Assembly (NCBI RefSeq): GCF_035944375.1
Contig: NZ_DASZBE010000043.1
Length of the DNA stretch: 64,000 nt
From: Allobosea sp035944375
GTDB lineage: Bacteria; Pseudomonadota; Alphaproteobacteria; Rhizobiales; Beijerinckiaceae
Direction: 5' to 3' (one strand)
Within the stretch, counting starts at the first letter, position 1. Every line of letters starts with the position of its first letter. The notes beneath the pieces are model-generated. The model had not been told where the DNA came from, did not search any database, and saw nothing but the letters and a program-made list of their open reading frames with translations. The translations under genes and the position numbers were made by a program. Below, piece after piece: positions 42,790 to 52,588 of the stretch.

Positions 42790-44985
42790 TCACCCCGCCG
42801 GGCGCTCGGTGGGCAGCGAGGCGAGCAGCGCCACCAGCGCGCGGTCGTGGAGCACGACCATGCGCTCCTTCGGCTTCAGCCAGATCGCGGCATCGTCGAT
42901 CGTCTCGGCATCGACGAGCTTGGCCTGGGCGACGGCGCGCTCCGGCTCGATCTCGCCACGCCGCCGCGGCGCGGCCTCGGGCAGCATGGCGTCATGCGCG
43001 TTTCGCAGGGCCGGGTCCGCATGCAGGGCCCGCAGCCCGTCGGCATCGTCGTAGCCCGCGGCCGCGAACTCAGCCTGAAGGGCGTTCGCCCGCTGCGCCA
43101 CGGCCGGCGGCTCGCTCTCCTCGGGCGTGAAGAGCAATTTGCGGCGCTTGAGCCAGAGGCCGATGGCGAGCTGGCCCGAGGCCCAGGAGAGCGGGATCGC
43201 GAGCACGAGACCGACGATGGTCGGCGACATCCAGGCGAAGAGCGAGGTGGCGATCATGAAGGCCGAGATGCCGGTAACGAGCCCCAGCAAGGTGTGCATC
43301 CGGTGGCGGCGGATGATGTCCCGGAGCGGGATCGAGCCGTCGTCGCGGCGCTGCGGGTTCCAGCCGGTGTCGCGGCCGAGCAGAATCTGAAAGACCGAGC
43401 CGGACTGGATCAGCATCATGATCGGCGCGAAGAACGCCGAGAACAGCACCTCGATCACGGCCGAGATCACCAGCCGGATCGCGCCGCCGCCGGCCCGCCT
43501 GAGCTTGGAATCGAACAGGCTCAGCAGCAGCCCGAACAGCTTGGGCGCCAGCAGGATCGCCATGGTCAGGGCGAAGAGGTTCAAGGCGCGCTCGGGGTCG
43601 AAGCGCGGCCAGACCGGGAAGAGCGTGAACTCCGAGGTGAAGTATTCCGGCCTCGCATAGCTGACCTGGAGCACGATCAGGATGCCGACGACGAGTTGCA
43701 TCAGCCAGAGCGGCGAGGCGAGATAGCCCATGATCCCGGTGGCGAAATGCTGCCGCGTCGGCGCGACGAAGCCCTTGGCGCCGATGATGCGCGAGTGTTG
43801 CAGGTTGCCCTGGCACCAGCGCCGGTCGCGCACGGAGACGTCGATCAGCGAGGGCGGGCTCTCCTCGTAGGAGCCCGTCAGGTCCGGCAGCATGTAGACC
43901 GACCAGCCGGCGCGGCGGATCAGGGCGGCCTCGACGAAATCGTGGCTCAGCACATGGCCGCCGAAGGGCGGTTTGCCCTTGAGGTCGGGCAGGCCGCAAT
44001 GATCGGCGAAGGCCCTGGTGCGGATGATCGCGTTGTGGCCCCAATAATTGCCGTCACGGCCCGACCACATGGCGAGGCCGGTCGCGATGACGGGGCCGTA
44101 GACCCGCGCGGCGAACTGCTGGAGCCGGGCGAAGAAGGTGTTGCGGTTGATGATCAGCGGCAGCGACTGGATGATGCCGGCGTCCGGATCTGCCTCCATC
44201 GCGGCGGCCAGGCGCACGATGCAGGTCCCGGTCATCAGGCTGTCGGCGTCGAGCACCACCATATGCTCGTAATGGCCGCCCCAACGCGTGACGAAATCGG
44301 CGATGTTGCCGGCCTTGCGGTGATGGTTCTTCGGCCGATGCCGGTAGTAGACCCGCGCGCCGGGGCCCAGACGCTGGCGCAGCGCCAGGAAGGCCCGCTC
44401 CTCGGCGATCCAGACATCGGGGTTCGTGGTGTCCGAGACGATGAAATAGTCGAAATGGCTGCCGAGTCCGGTGGCCTCGACGGATTCGCGGATCGCCGCC
44501 AGCGCGGCGAAGGTGCGGGCGGTCGATTCGTTGTAGATCGGCATCACCACGACGGTTCGATGCTGCAGCGTCTCGACGCGGGCAGTCCGTGATCGAGCGA
44601 AGATCAGCCCGAGGAAGCCGAGGACGGCACTGGTGAAGGCCAGAGAGATCCAGGAAAAATTGATCGTGAACAGCACGAGCAGGACATACTGCAGCGACGT
44701 CGTGCGGCTGACCGAGACGACGTTGTACATCTCCCAGGCGCCATAGCCGGTCAGCGCCAGCCCGCCGCCGAAGACGAAGAGCCGCTTCAGCCACGGCGTG
44801 CGCCAGGCCTGCGGGGCCACCGGCCTGCGACGGTCGCTGTCCGTCCAGCGGCTGAACGACTGGACGGGCATGATCAGACGATTTTCGGGGGGCGTCGCCG
44901 GCTCTTGGCCGGCAGCAAGCAGATGCTCGGGCATCGGGACCTCGCCCGGGTGGGGCAACGTCACCACGTCCATCGGTTCAGCCAT
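42790..44985 (-). CDS. mdoH: Periplasmic glucan glucosyltransferase MdoH/OpgH
   Basis: A 731-residue family 2 glycosyltransferase building beta-1,2-glucan backbones of osmoregulated periplasmic glucans. Two N-terminal membrane helices (from about residue 76), then the catalytic region with VVMPIYNEST, HMVVLDADSLMTG (DxD-type) and DRRWCQGNLQHSR (RW motif), then about six more helices. The ATG at 44985 overlaps mdoG by 25 bases, so translation is probably coupled; ATG 44973 is an alternative. Ends close to the converging DUF350 gene. Confidence 0.92.
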   Translation of the reverse strand: MAEPMDVVTLPHPGEVPMPEHLLAAGQEPATPPENRLIMPVQSFSRWTDSDRRRPVAPQAWRTPWLKRLFVFGGGLALTGYGAWEMYNVVSVSRTTSLQYVLLVLFTINFSWISLAFTSAVLGFLGLIFARSRTARVETLQHRTVVVMPIYNESTARTFAALAAIRESVEATGLGSHFDYFIVSDTTNPDVWIAEERAFLALRQRLGPGARVYYRHRPKNHHRKAGNIADFVTRWGGHYEHMVVLDADSLMTGTCIVRLAAAMEADPDAGIIQSLPLIINRNTFFARLQQFAARVYGPVIATGLAMWSGRDGNYWGHNAIIRTRAFADHCGLPDLKGKPPFGGHVLSHDFVEAALIRRAGWSVYMLPDLTGSYEESPPSLIDVSVRDRRWCQGNLQHSRIIGAKGFVAPTRQHFATGIMGYLASPLWLMQLVVGILIVLQVSYARPEYFTSEFTLFPVWPRFDPERALNLFALTMAILLAPKLFGLLLSLFDSKLRRAGGGAIRLVISAVIEVLFSAFFAPIMMLIQSGSVFQILLGRDTGWNPQRRDDGSIPLRDIIRRHRMHTLLGLVTGISAFMIATSLFAWMSPTIVGLVLAIPLSWASGQLAIGLWLKRRKLLFTPEESEPPAVAQRANALQAEFAAAGYDDADGLRALHADPALRNAHDAMLPEAAPRRRGEIEPERAVAQAKLVDAETIDDAAIWLKPKERMVVLHDRALVALLASLPTERPAG

Positions 44986-46535
44986 GTTTCCGAGACGGGC
45001 TGTCCGCCTGACTGCAGGACCAGCCGCAATTCGCAAAGGCTGTCCGTCCCGGGATCGACCTCGAAGCCGACGCGCATCAGCTTGCGCTCCGGAAAAGGCC
45101 AGAGCCTGATGTTGTGGATCTGACCCGGCTGGGTGCTGATATGGGCGCGGGTCGAGGCGACCATGGCGGCATCCGCCAGCCTGTCGCCGGTGAAATCGAC
45201 GAGAAAGCGCCGCCGCCGGCCCTGGCTGCCACGGCCCTGCCGCACGCGGGTGGCCAGCGCGAGGCCGGGCCGCTCCGGCGGCTGCCAGCACCAGGCCTGG
45301 CGATAGGCGATCGCGGTCTCGCTGCCTGCCGCGAGCGGCTGGCGCGGGCGCCAATAGGTGATGACGTTGTCGTTGACGTCCGACTCGCTGGGGATCTCGA
45401 TGAGCTGGACCGAACCCGCTCCCCAGTCGCCGAGCGGCTCCATCCAGACGCTGGGGCGCAGTTCGAAGCGCTGGTCGTCGTCCATGAAGGCGGCCGAGTC
45501 GCGCTCGCGCTGGACCAGGCCGAAGCCCTTCGGGTTGGCGTCCATGAAGGACGAGACCTGGAGCGTCGCCGGGTTGCTGACCGGACGGTAGATCCATTCG
45601 CCCGTGCCCGAGCGCATCTGGACGCCGGAGACCTCGTGCACGGCCGGGCGGATGTCGTCGAAGCCGCGCCGGCTCTGCGGCCCCGAGAGGAACGTGCCCA
45701 TGGTGCAGCCGAACCCGATATGGTCGAGCTGCTGGCGGGCGAACAGAGTCATCTCGACATCCATCAAGGTGACGTCGCCGGGCCGCAGCGTCATCCGCAG
45801 CGCGCCGGTGAGGCTTTCGGAATCGAGCAGCGCATGAATGACGAGCAGGCCCGAGGCCGGATTCGGCCGCTCGATCCAGAAGGCACGGAAGAACGGGATT
45901 TCCTCGCCGCGGGTCTCGCCCGGGCGCAGGATCAGGGCGCGGGCGAGGGCGCCGAAGTTCTGCCCCCGCGCCAGAGCCCGGAAGAAGGTTGCGCCCTGAA
46001 ACATCGCCACTTCGAAGGGCCGCTCGAGCCCCGTCGCGATGCGCATCCCGGAGAACTGAAGGTCGACATTGGCCGCCGGCGGCGTGACTCGGCCATAATC
46101 GAACTTCGAGCGATCGAAGGCGACGCGGCGGACCGCGCCATCCTCGATCGTGAACAGGCTCACCGGATTGGAGAAGACGTAGCCGCGATGGAGTGGCTCG
46201 ATCGTGAAACCGCGATTCTCGCCGGCCCAGATCAGGCTGCCCGGCTGCGCCCGGATACCGGAATACTGATCGAAGGGGAGGGACGCGTAGCCCTCGGGCA
46301 GATCGGTCGCCACCAGCGGCACGACGGGCCGCTGCGCGAGGATGCGCGCGGTGTCGATGACCAGCGAGGGATCGAACGGCTTGCCGTCGAACAGGAAGGA
46401 CTGGTTGATGGCCGCAAGCGCCGTCGGCATCTGGGCGCGGGCCGCGCCAGAGGCGATCAGCGTAGCGGCCGCGGCGCCGCCGGAACCTTCGAGAAACTGC
46501 CGACGATTCAAAGGTTTCGACATCAGACCCAACAT
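44961..46535 (-). CDS. mdoG: Periplasmic glucan biosynthesis protein MdoG/OpgG
   Basis: A 524-residue periplasmic protein. Its N-terminus has a twin-arginine signal (LNRRQFLEGSGG, then ATLIASGAARAQ), so it may be exported folded. The mature part matches MdoG: PFDQYSGIRAQPGSLIWAGENRGFTIEPLHRGYVF, MFQGATFFRALARGQNFGALARALIL and EFPFFRAFWIERP-type blocks with WNPASGLL-like context. It shapes or branches the glucan made by MdoH, whose start overlaps its end. ATG 46523 is an alternative start. Confidence 0.92.
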   Translation of the reverse strand: MLGLMSKPLNRRQFLEGSGGAAAATLIASGAARAQMPTALAAINQSFLFDGKPFDPSLVIDTARILAQRPVVPLVATDLPEGYASLPFDQYSGIRAQPGSLIWAGENRGFTIEPLHRGYVFSNPVSLFTIEDGAVRRVAFDRSKFDYGRVTPPAANVDLQFSGMRIATGLERPFEVAMFQGATFFRALARGQNFGALARALILRPGETRGEEIPFFRAFWIERPNPASGLLVIHALLDSESLTGALRMTLRPGDVTLMDVEMTLFARQQLDHIGFGCTMGTFLSGPQSRRGFDDIRPAVHEVSGVQMRSGTGEWIYRPVSNPATLQVSSFMDANPKGFGLVQRERDSAAFMDDDQRFELRPSVWMEPLGDWGAGSVQLIEIPSESDVNDNVITYWRPRQPLAAGSETAIAYRQAWCWQPPERPGLALATRVRQGRGSQGRRRRFLVDFTGDRLADAAMVASTRAHISTQPGQIHNIRLWPFPERKLMRVGFEVDPGTDSLCELRLVLQSGGQPVSETWLNRWTW

Positions 46536-46782
46536 GCGCGGACGACGCCCTCGTCCTTGCGCGCTTCTAGAGCATTTCCCGGTGACATGAAAAGCGGCCG
46601 GGTCGGTAATTTCTGGCGGATGGGTCGTCTCCTCGCGGCACGAGGCGCAAACAGCCCTGCCGACTTTGGCAAATGCCGAAGGGATCGGCTATCCACCACC
46701 TCTGCAACACCACCATGCGCCGGGGCGACCCGGAACGGACGAGCCGACGGGCCCGTCGCGGCCGGCAAAGGAAACGACAATC

Positions 46783-48156
46783 ATGACCGAAATGCAGTCC
46801 CCCCGGTCCTGCCTGGCGATTCTGCTCGCGGCCGGCGAAGGCACGCGGATGCGCTCGCAGCGTCCCAAGGTGCTGCACGAGGTCGGCGGGTGCTCGCTGC
46901 TGGGCCATGCCCTGTCGGCGCTGGCGGCGGCCGGGGCCGACCGGATCGTCGTGGTCGTCGGGCCCGATCGGCCTGAGGTGGGAACGGCCGCGCGGACACT
47001 GCTGCCATCGGTCGAGATCGCGATTCAGGCCGAACGCAAGGGCACCGCCCATGCGGTCCTGGCGGCAAAGGAGGCGCTGGCGGCCGGTTATGACGATGTC
47101 GTCGTCGCCTTCGCCGACACGCCCCTCGTCCGGCCCGAAACCTTCACCGCGCTGCGCGGCGCGCTGGCGGGCGGGGCGAAGGTCGTGGCGCTGGGCTTCG
47201 AGGCGCGCGACCCGACTGGCTATGGCCGCCTCGTCGTCGGGGAAGCGGGCCTGGAGGCGATCGTCGAGCACAAGGACGCGACGGAGGCGCAGCGCGCGAT
47301 CACGCTCTGCAATGCCGGGCTGATGGCGCTCGACGGGCACGAGGCGCTGGCTCTGCTCGGCGCGATCGGAAACAGCAATGCGCAGGGGGAATTCTACCTG
47401 CCGGACGCGGTCGCCGTCGCGCGGGCCCGGGGTCTGGCGACCGCCACCGTCCTCGCGCCCGAAAGCGAGGTGCAGGGCGTCAACGACCGCATCCAGCTGG
47501 CGGCGGCCGAGGCCGAGTTCCAGCGCGGCAAGCGGCGCGCCGTCATGGCCGCCGGGGCGACGCTGACGGCGCCCGAGACCGTGTTCTTCAGCCATGACAC
47601 GCAGGTCGGCCGCGATGTGACGATCGAGCCCCATGTCGTCTTCGGCCCCGGCGTAAGCCTCGCCGATGGCGCCGTGATCCATGCCTTCTCGCATCTCGAG
47701 GGGGCGGAGGTCGGGCCCGGCGCCAGCGTGGGGCCCTTTGGCCGCCTGCGGCCGGGTGCGCGGCTCGCCGAGAAGGCCAAGGTCGGGAATTTCGTCGAGA
47801 TCAAGGCTGCCGAGATCGGGGCGGGCGCCAAGGTCAGCCATCTCACCTATATCGGCGATGCCACGGTCGGGGCCGACGCCAATATCGGGGCGGGAACGAT
47901 CACCTGCAATTACGACGGCTTCTTCAAGTATCGCACCACCATCGGCGCGGGGGCTTTCGTAGGCTCCAACTCCTCGCTGGTCGCCCCGGTGACGATCGGT
48001 GCTGGGGCGATCGTCGGCTCTGGCTCGGTCGTGACGGAGGATGTCGCCGCCGATGCCCTGGCGCTCGGCCGGGGCAGGCAGATCGCCAAGGAAGGCTGGG
48101 CGAAGAGCTTCCGCGACGCCTCGCAGGCTCGTAAGGCCGCTGCCAAAAAGCCCTGA
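46783..48156 (+). CDS. glmU: Bifunctional UDP-GlcNAc pyrophosphorylase / GlcN-1-P acetyltransferase
   Basis: A 457-residue enzyme making UDP-GlcNAc. The N-terminal uridyltransferase has LAAGEGTRMRSQRPKVLHEVGG and QAERKGTAHAVLAAKEAL. The C-terminal half is a left-handed beta helix of hexapeptide repeats (GAEVGPGASVGPFGRLRPGARL, KVGNFVEIKAAEIGAGAKVSHLTYIGDATVG, NIGAGTITCNYDGFFKYRTTIG). Length and motifs are complete. glmS follows after 114 bases, making a two-step amino-sugar supply. Confidence 0.96.
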   Translation: MTEMQSPRSCLAILLAAGEGTRMRSQRPKVLHEVGGCSLLGHALSALAAAGADRIVVVVGPDRPEVGTAARTLLPSVEIAIQAERKGTAHAVLAAKEALAAGYDDVVVAFADTPLVRPETFTALRGALAGGAKVVALGFEARDPTGYGRLVVGEAGLEAIVEHKDATEAQRAITLCNAGLMALDGHEALALLGAIGNSNAQGEFYLPDAVAVARARGLATATVLAPESEVQGVNDRIQLAAAEAEFQRGKRRAVMAAGATLTAPETVFFSHDTQVGRDVTIEPHVVFGPGVSLADGAVIHAFSHLEGAEVGPGASVGPFGRLRPGARLAEKAKVGNFVEIKAAEIGAGAKVSHLTYIGDATVGADANIGAGTITCNYDGFFKYRTTIGAGAFVGSNSSLVAPVTIGAGAIVGSGSVVTEDVAADALALGRGRQIAKEGWAKSFRDASQARKAAAKKP

Positions 48157-48270
48157 AAAGCGGCCATCGCCGCAAGCTGGCATTCACAGTTCGACATTTA
48201 GAGTGATTTTGCGTGGGGGTGCCGGAGCGCTATGCGGTTGGCCAACGGCAACGTCTGAAGAGGTCTTCGC

Positions 48271-50097
48271 ATGTGCGGCATCGTCGGGATTCTGGGCAAG
48301 GAAGCGGTCGCGACCCAGGTGGTCGAGGCGCTCAGGCGGCTCGAATATCGCGGTTATGATTCAGCGGGCGTCGCCACGCTGGAGCATGGCCTGCTGACCC
48401 GCCGTCGCGCCGAGGGCAAGCTCAAGAATCTCGAAGTCCGCCTGTCCAGCGAACCGCTCGAAGGGCTGATCGGCATCGGCCACACCCGTTGGGCGACACA
48501 TGGCAAGCCCAACGAAACCAACGCCCATCCGCACGCCACCGCCAAGCTCGCGGTCGTGCATAACGGCATCATCGAGAACTTCCGCGAGTTGCGGGCGGAA
48601 CTCCAGGCCGACGGCTACGTCTTCGCGACCGAGACCGACACCGAGATCGTCGCCTTCCTGGTGACGCGCGAACTCGATCGCGGCCTGACGCCGGTCGAGG
48701 CCGTGGCGGCGAGCCTGCCGCGGCTGCGCGGCGCCTTTGCGCTCGCCTTCCTGTTCGAGGGGCAGGAAGACCTGCTGATCGGCGCGCGCAAGGGTTCTCC
48801 GCTCGCGGTCGGCATCGGTGACGGCGAGATGTATCTCGGCTCGGATGCGCTGGCGCTCGCCCCCTTCACCAACCTCATCGCCTATCTCGAGGAGGGCGAC
48901 TGGGTCGTGCTCAACCGCAAGGGCGCGAGCTTCTACGACAAGGCGAACCAGCCCGTGCAGCGCCGCGCCCAGCGCGTCGCCGCCGGCGCCTTCCTCGTCG
49001 AGAAGGGCAACCACCGCCACTTTATGGCGAAGGAAATCTACGAGCAGCCCGAGGTCGTCGGCCATACGCTGACCCAGTATCTCGACATGGCGGCGGGGCG
49101 GGTGCGCCTGCCCTTCGAGGGCACGATCGACTGGGCGTCGCTGTCGCGGCTGTCGGTCTCGGCCTGCGGCACGGCCTATTATGCCGGGCTGACGGCGAAG
49201 TACTGGTTCGAGAAGCTCGCCCGCCTGCCAGTCGAGATCGATGTCGCCTCGGAGTTCCGCTACCGCGAGGCGCCCTTGCCGGAAAACGGGCTGGCGCTCT
49301 TCGTTTCGCAATCGGGCGAGACCGCCGACACGCTGGCCTGCCTGCGCTACGCCCGGCAGGAACGTCAGACGGTGCTGTCCGTCGTCAACGTGCCGACCTC
49401 GACGATCGCGCGCGAGAGCGATGCGGTGGCCCCGACCATGGCGGGGCCGGAGATCGGCGTCGCCTCGACCAAGGCCTTCACCTGCCAGTTGACGGCGCTC
49501 GCCTGCCTGGCGCTCGCCGCCGCGCGCGGCCGGGGCACGCTCTCGGCCGAGGAGGAAGCGCGGCACGTCCAGAGTCTGATCGCCCTGCCGGGGCTGATGG
49601 CGAAGGCGCTCGAGCTCGAGCCCGAGATCGAGAAACTCGCCCGCGAGCTCTCGAAGGCCCGCGACGTGCTTTATTTGGGCCGTGGCACGAGCTTCCCGCT
49701 GGCGCTCGAGGGCGCGCTGAAGCTCAAGGAAATCAGCTACATCCACGCGGAAGGCTATCCGGCGGGCGAACTCAAGCACGGGCCGATCGCGCTGATCGAC
49801 GAGCAGATGCCGGTCATCGTGGTGGCACCGCATGACGGCCTGTTCGAGAAGACCGCTTCCAACATGCAGGAGGTCGCCGCACGCGGCGGGCGCATCATCC
49901 TGATCACCGACGCCAAGGGCGCCGCCGAATGCGGCATCGAGCCCGAGACGACGATCATCATGCCGGACATGGACCCGACCTTCGCGGCGATCGTCTATGC
50001 GCTGCCGATCCAGATGATCGCCTATCAGACGGCGGTTTTCATGGGCAAGGACGTCGACCAGCCGCGCAATCTGGCGAAATCCGTCACGGTCGAGTGA
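48271..50097 (+). CDS. glmS: Glucosamine-fructose-6-phosphate aminotransferase (isomerising)
   Basis: A 608-residue enzyme converting fructose-6-phosphate and glutamine into glucosamine-6-phosphate. The catalytic Cys is residue 2 (MCGIVGILG), and the glutaminase domain shows RWATHGKPNETNAHPH and VVHNGIIENF. Two SIS sugar domains follow (SACGTAYYAGLTAKYWFEKLA; LFVSQSGETADTLACLRYA; LKHGPIALIDE). The C-terminal DQPRNLAKSVTVE is canonical. No glmS ribozyme is apparent in the 114 bases upstream. Confidence 0.97.
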   Translation: MCGIVGILGKEAVATQVVEALRRLEYRGYDSAGVATLEHGLLTRRRAEGKLKNLEVRLSSEPLEGLIGIGHTRWATHGKPNETNAHPHATAKLAVVHNGIIENFRELRAELQADGYVFATETDTEIVAFLVTRELDRGLTPVEAVAASLPRLRGAFALAFLFEGQEDLLIGARKGSPLAVGIGDGEMYLGSDALALAPFTNLIAYLEEGDWVVLNRKGASFYDKANQPVQRRAQRVAAGAFLVEKGNHRHFMAKEIYEQPEVVGHTLTQYLDMAAGRVRLPFEGTIDWASLSRLSVSACGTAYYAGLTAKYWFEKLARLPVEIDVASEFRYREAPLPENGLALFVSQSGETADTLACLRYARQERQTVLSVVNVPTSTIARESDAVAPTMAGPEIGVASTKAFTCQLTALACLALAAARGRGTLSAEEEARHVQSLIALPGLMAKALELEPEIEKLARELSKARDVLYLGRGTSFPLALEGALKLKEISYIHAEGYPAGELKHGPIALIDEQMPVIVVAPHDGLFEKTASNMQEVAARGGRIILITDAKGAAECGIEPETTIIMPDMDPTFAAIVYALPIQMIAYQTAVFMGKDVDQPRNLAKSVTVE

Positions 50098-50115
50098 GGC
50101 TGGACCCGGCCGGGA

Positions 50116-50493
50116 TCAAGGTTCGGGCCGGCTCGCGACATAAAGGCCGGCGGCCAGCAGGCACAGCCCCGCCGTCCACAAAGCGATCGGCGGCGCGCTC
50201 GTCCGCGTCAGGATCGCGAAGCTGATCAGCATCGAGCCGCAGGCGACCAGCTTCACCCTGCGGTCGATCGTGCCCGCCTCGCGCCAGCGCCGCACCTGCG
50301 GGCCGAGCCGCGGATGACCGAGGAGCCAGGCCTCGAACCGTGGCGAGGATTGCGAGAAGCACCAGGCGGCCATGATCAGGAAGATCGTGCCCGGCATCAG
50401 CGGCAGGATCATGCCGACGGCACCCAGCGCCGTCAGGACCCAGCCGGCCGCAAACAGCAGCGAACGGCGGAAGCGGTGGATGCGGCGCGTCAT
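50116..50493 (-). CDS. DUF454 (YbaN-like) membrane protein
   Basis: A 125-residue inner-membrane protein with about three helices. LLFAAGWVLTALGAVGMILPLMPGTIFLIMAAWCFSQSSPRFEAWLLGHPRLGPQVRRWREAGTI is the DUF454 signature. The ATG at 50493 is right before it. Function unknown; converges with glmS. Confidence 0.85.
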   Translation of the reverse strand: MTRRIHRFRRSLLFAAGWVLTALGAVGMILPLMPGTIFLIMAAWCFSQSSPRFEAWLLGHPRLGPQVRRWREAGTIDRRVKLVACGSMLISFAILTRTSAPPIALWTAGLCLLAAGLYVASRPEP

Positions 50494-50659
50494 CGCCCGG
50501 GAAGCTCCGCTGATTCCGTTTCCAGTGGCCACGAAAGCACCCTCCGGGCGCCGCTCGCAAGCACGGGACGCGGCGATCCTTGAATTCGGGCGGTGCCGCT
50601 GGCACGTCTGTCGCATCGCGTCTCCACGCTCGCGCCCTTGAACCCATCGGACCCGCCGC

Positions 50660-51379
50660 ATGACGCCCACTCCGCCGGACCCACGCCTCGTCGCGCAGGC
50701 CGACCTGCTCAATCCGAGCTTCGGCACGCGCCTGCGGCGCTATTTCCTGACCGGCCTCGTGATCGCGGCGCCACTGGCCATCACCGCCTCGGTGACATGG
50801 TGGTTCGTCAATTTCGTCGACGGCCTCGTCAAGCCGCTGATTCCGGCCGCGTATTGGCCGGACACCTATCTGTCCTATCCGGTGCCGGGGTTCGGGCTGG
50901 TGATCGGCCTGCTCGGTCTGACGCTGCTCGGCTTTACGACCGCCAACCTCGTCGGGCGCACGCTGATCGAGGCTGGCGAGGCGATCCTCAACCGGATGCC
51001 GCTGGTACGCGGGCTCTACAAGGGCGTGAAGCAGGTCTTCGAGACGATCTTTTCCCAGTCCGGCACCTCGTTCCGCAAGGTCGGCATGGTGCAGTTTCCG
51101 CAGCCGGGCATGTGGTCGATCGTCTTCATCGCCCAGGAGGCGGCCCCCGAGATCGCCGGGCGCCTGCCGGATGGGGACGAACAGATCGGCGTCTTCCTGC
51201 CCTGCACGCCCAACCCGACCACGGGCTTCTTCTTCTACCTGCCGCGCCGCGAGGTGGTGGAACTGTCGATCTCGGTGGAGGACGGTGCCAAGCTGATCAT
51301 GTCCGCCGGACTGATCCAACCCGGCGCGGTGGCCGCGAAGGGGTCCTTGCGCCCGCCGCCGCCGACGACGCTGGCCTGA
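50660..51379 (+). CDS. DUF502 membrane protein
   Basis: A 239-residue inner-membrane protein. Two helices lie at about residues 30-52 and 72-97, then the DUF502 blocks RMPLVRGLYKGVKQVFETIF and GVFLPCTPNPTTGFFFYLPRREVVEL. The family is found in many bacteria and plants without assigned function. It is divergent from the DUF454 gene. Confidence 0.87.
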   Translation: MTPTPPDPRLVAQADLLNPSFGTRLRRYFLTGLVIAAPLAITASVTWWFVNFVDGLVKPLIPAAYWPDTYLSYPVPGFGLVIGLLGLTLLGFTTANLVGRTLIEAGEAILNRMPLVRGLYKGVKQVFETIFSQSGTSFRKVGMVQFPQPGMWSIVFIAQEAAPEIAGRLPDGDEQIGVFLPCTPNPTTGFFFYLPRREVVELSISVEDGAKLIMSAGLIQPGAVAAKGSLRPPPPTTLA

Positions 51380-51461
51380 CGCGGCCCTTGCATCGCGTCG
51401 TGGTTGTGGTTGTGATGGAGGCGCGGCGGGGGGTGGCGCCGCCCGAGACGGCGAGGCATGG

Positions 51462-52037
51462 ATGAGGGCATTTTGTCGTCCCGCCCTTGCGGCTGTGCTT
51501 TCGGTCCCCGTGGCGCTATCGGCCGGGGCCGCCGAGTATCGGCTCGCTTTTCCGCAGGGAACCGAGGCCTGCTTCATCCGCCACTACGACCGCGCGCATC
51601 TCGCCGCCCATCCACGCCAGAGCGTCACCCGCCTGATCATCGCCCGCAACCAGGCCGCGCTGCGCCGCGAGGCGATCGACGGTCCCGAGGCGCCCGAACT
51701 GGCCCTGGCCGTGAGCGTGCGGCTGCGGGGCGCGGCCGAGGCCGGTCCCGAGCCGCTGGACTGCCACGGGGTGACCGCCCTTGACGCGGGTGAAGGCGGG
51801 CGGGAGCGGCTGCAATGTGCCTCCACCTGCGGGCGCGGCGATGTCGACATCCTCGTTGAAGGCCCGAACCGTCTGGTTCTGCGGATCGGCGGAACGGTTG
51901 AGGGGCACCCGATCTCTCATGCCATCGGCATCGGCCGCTCTTGCTCCCGCGAGAGCGACGTCGTCTGGCTCGGCGACAGGCCCGGCGATCGGATCTTCGT
52001 GCTGGAGCGCGCCCCGGCGGCGCGGTGCCGGCCGTGA
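51462..52037 (+). CDS. Secreted cysteine-containing hypothetical protein, paralogue 1
   Basis: A 191-residue protein with a signal peptide (FCRPALAAVLSVPVALSAGAAE). The mature part has about six cysteines in blocks shared with the next gene: ACFIRHYDRAHLAAHPRQSVTRLI, LDCHGVTAL, LQCASTCGRGDVDILVEG, GRSCSRESDVV and the terminal LERAPAARCRP. It is probably periplasmic and disulfide-bonded. The next start overlaps its stop (GTGA), indicating coupled translation. No known domain is recognised. Confidence 0.72.
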   Translation: MRAFCRPALAAVLSVPVALSAGAAEYRLAFPQGTEACFIRHYDRAHLAAHPRQSVTRLIIARNQAALRREAIDGPEAPELALAVSVRLRGAAEAGPEPLDCHGVTALDAGEGGRERLQCASTCGRGDVDILVEGPNRLVLRIGGTVEGHPISHAIGIGRSCSRESDVVWLGDRPGDRIFVLERAPAARCRP

Positions 52038-52582
52038 GGGGCCTGCCCGGAGCCCTTGCGATGCTGCCGCTCCTCGTCGTGACGGCGGCCGCACAGGCTC
52101 CGGAGGCCGCGCTGGATCAGGCCCTGCCGAAGCTGGAGCCGGTCTGCTATGGGCGGTACTACGATGCCGCCCATCTGCGCACCCGTCCCCGGCAGAAGGT
52201 GAGCTCGGTCAGGCTGGTGCGGGATTTTCCCACGATCAGGCTCGAACGCGGCCTCGAGGCGCAGCGAGAGGCCAGCGAGGGCCGGAGCGCCTATTTCCGC
52301 CTGATCGTGACCTATCGGGACCGCGGCTCGCGCCGTTTCGTCGGCTCAGGGTCCTGCCGCGTGGTGGAGGGCGTCGTCCGCTGCTCGTCCGACAGTTGCG
52401 ACGGCGGCGGCTTCAGGCTGCGAATCGAGGATCGCGACACGCTGCTGATTGGCGACGCCAGCGAGGGCGCCTGGTTCACGACCTCGGGCGGCTGCGCCGG
52501 CGGCGAGGGGCGCAGCCTGAACGAGGGGGCGGACGACCGGGTTTTCCGCCTGACGCGCATGCCGGTCGCGCGCTGCCGCAGA
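52034..52582 (+). CDS. Secreted hypothetical protein, paralogue 2; stop codon missing at the expected end
   Basis: Starting at GTG 52034, it shares its first bases with the stop of paralogue 1. Signal peptide RGLPGALAMLPLLVVTAAAQA, then VCYGRYYDAAHLRTRPRQKVSSVRLV, GSCRVVEGVVRCSSDSCDGGGF and FRLTRMPVARCR, each aligning with paralogue 1, which ends there. Here the next codon is AGA (52580-52582); one base change would give TGA. The open frame instead continues antisense through recG to 53671, adding 363 residues with no recognisable domain. The coordinates give the conserved part only. Either the stop was lost, or a sequencing error lies here. Confidence 0.6.
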
Positions 52583-52588
52583 GCCGGG

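Noticed and set aside
48157..48270. glmS ribozyme or riboswitch upstream of glmS
   Set aside because: The gap is only 114 bases and I find no ribozyme core; these are mainly known from Firmicutes.
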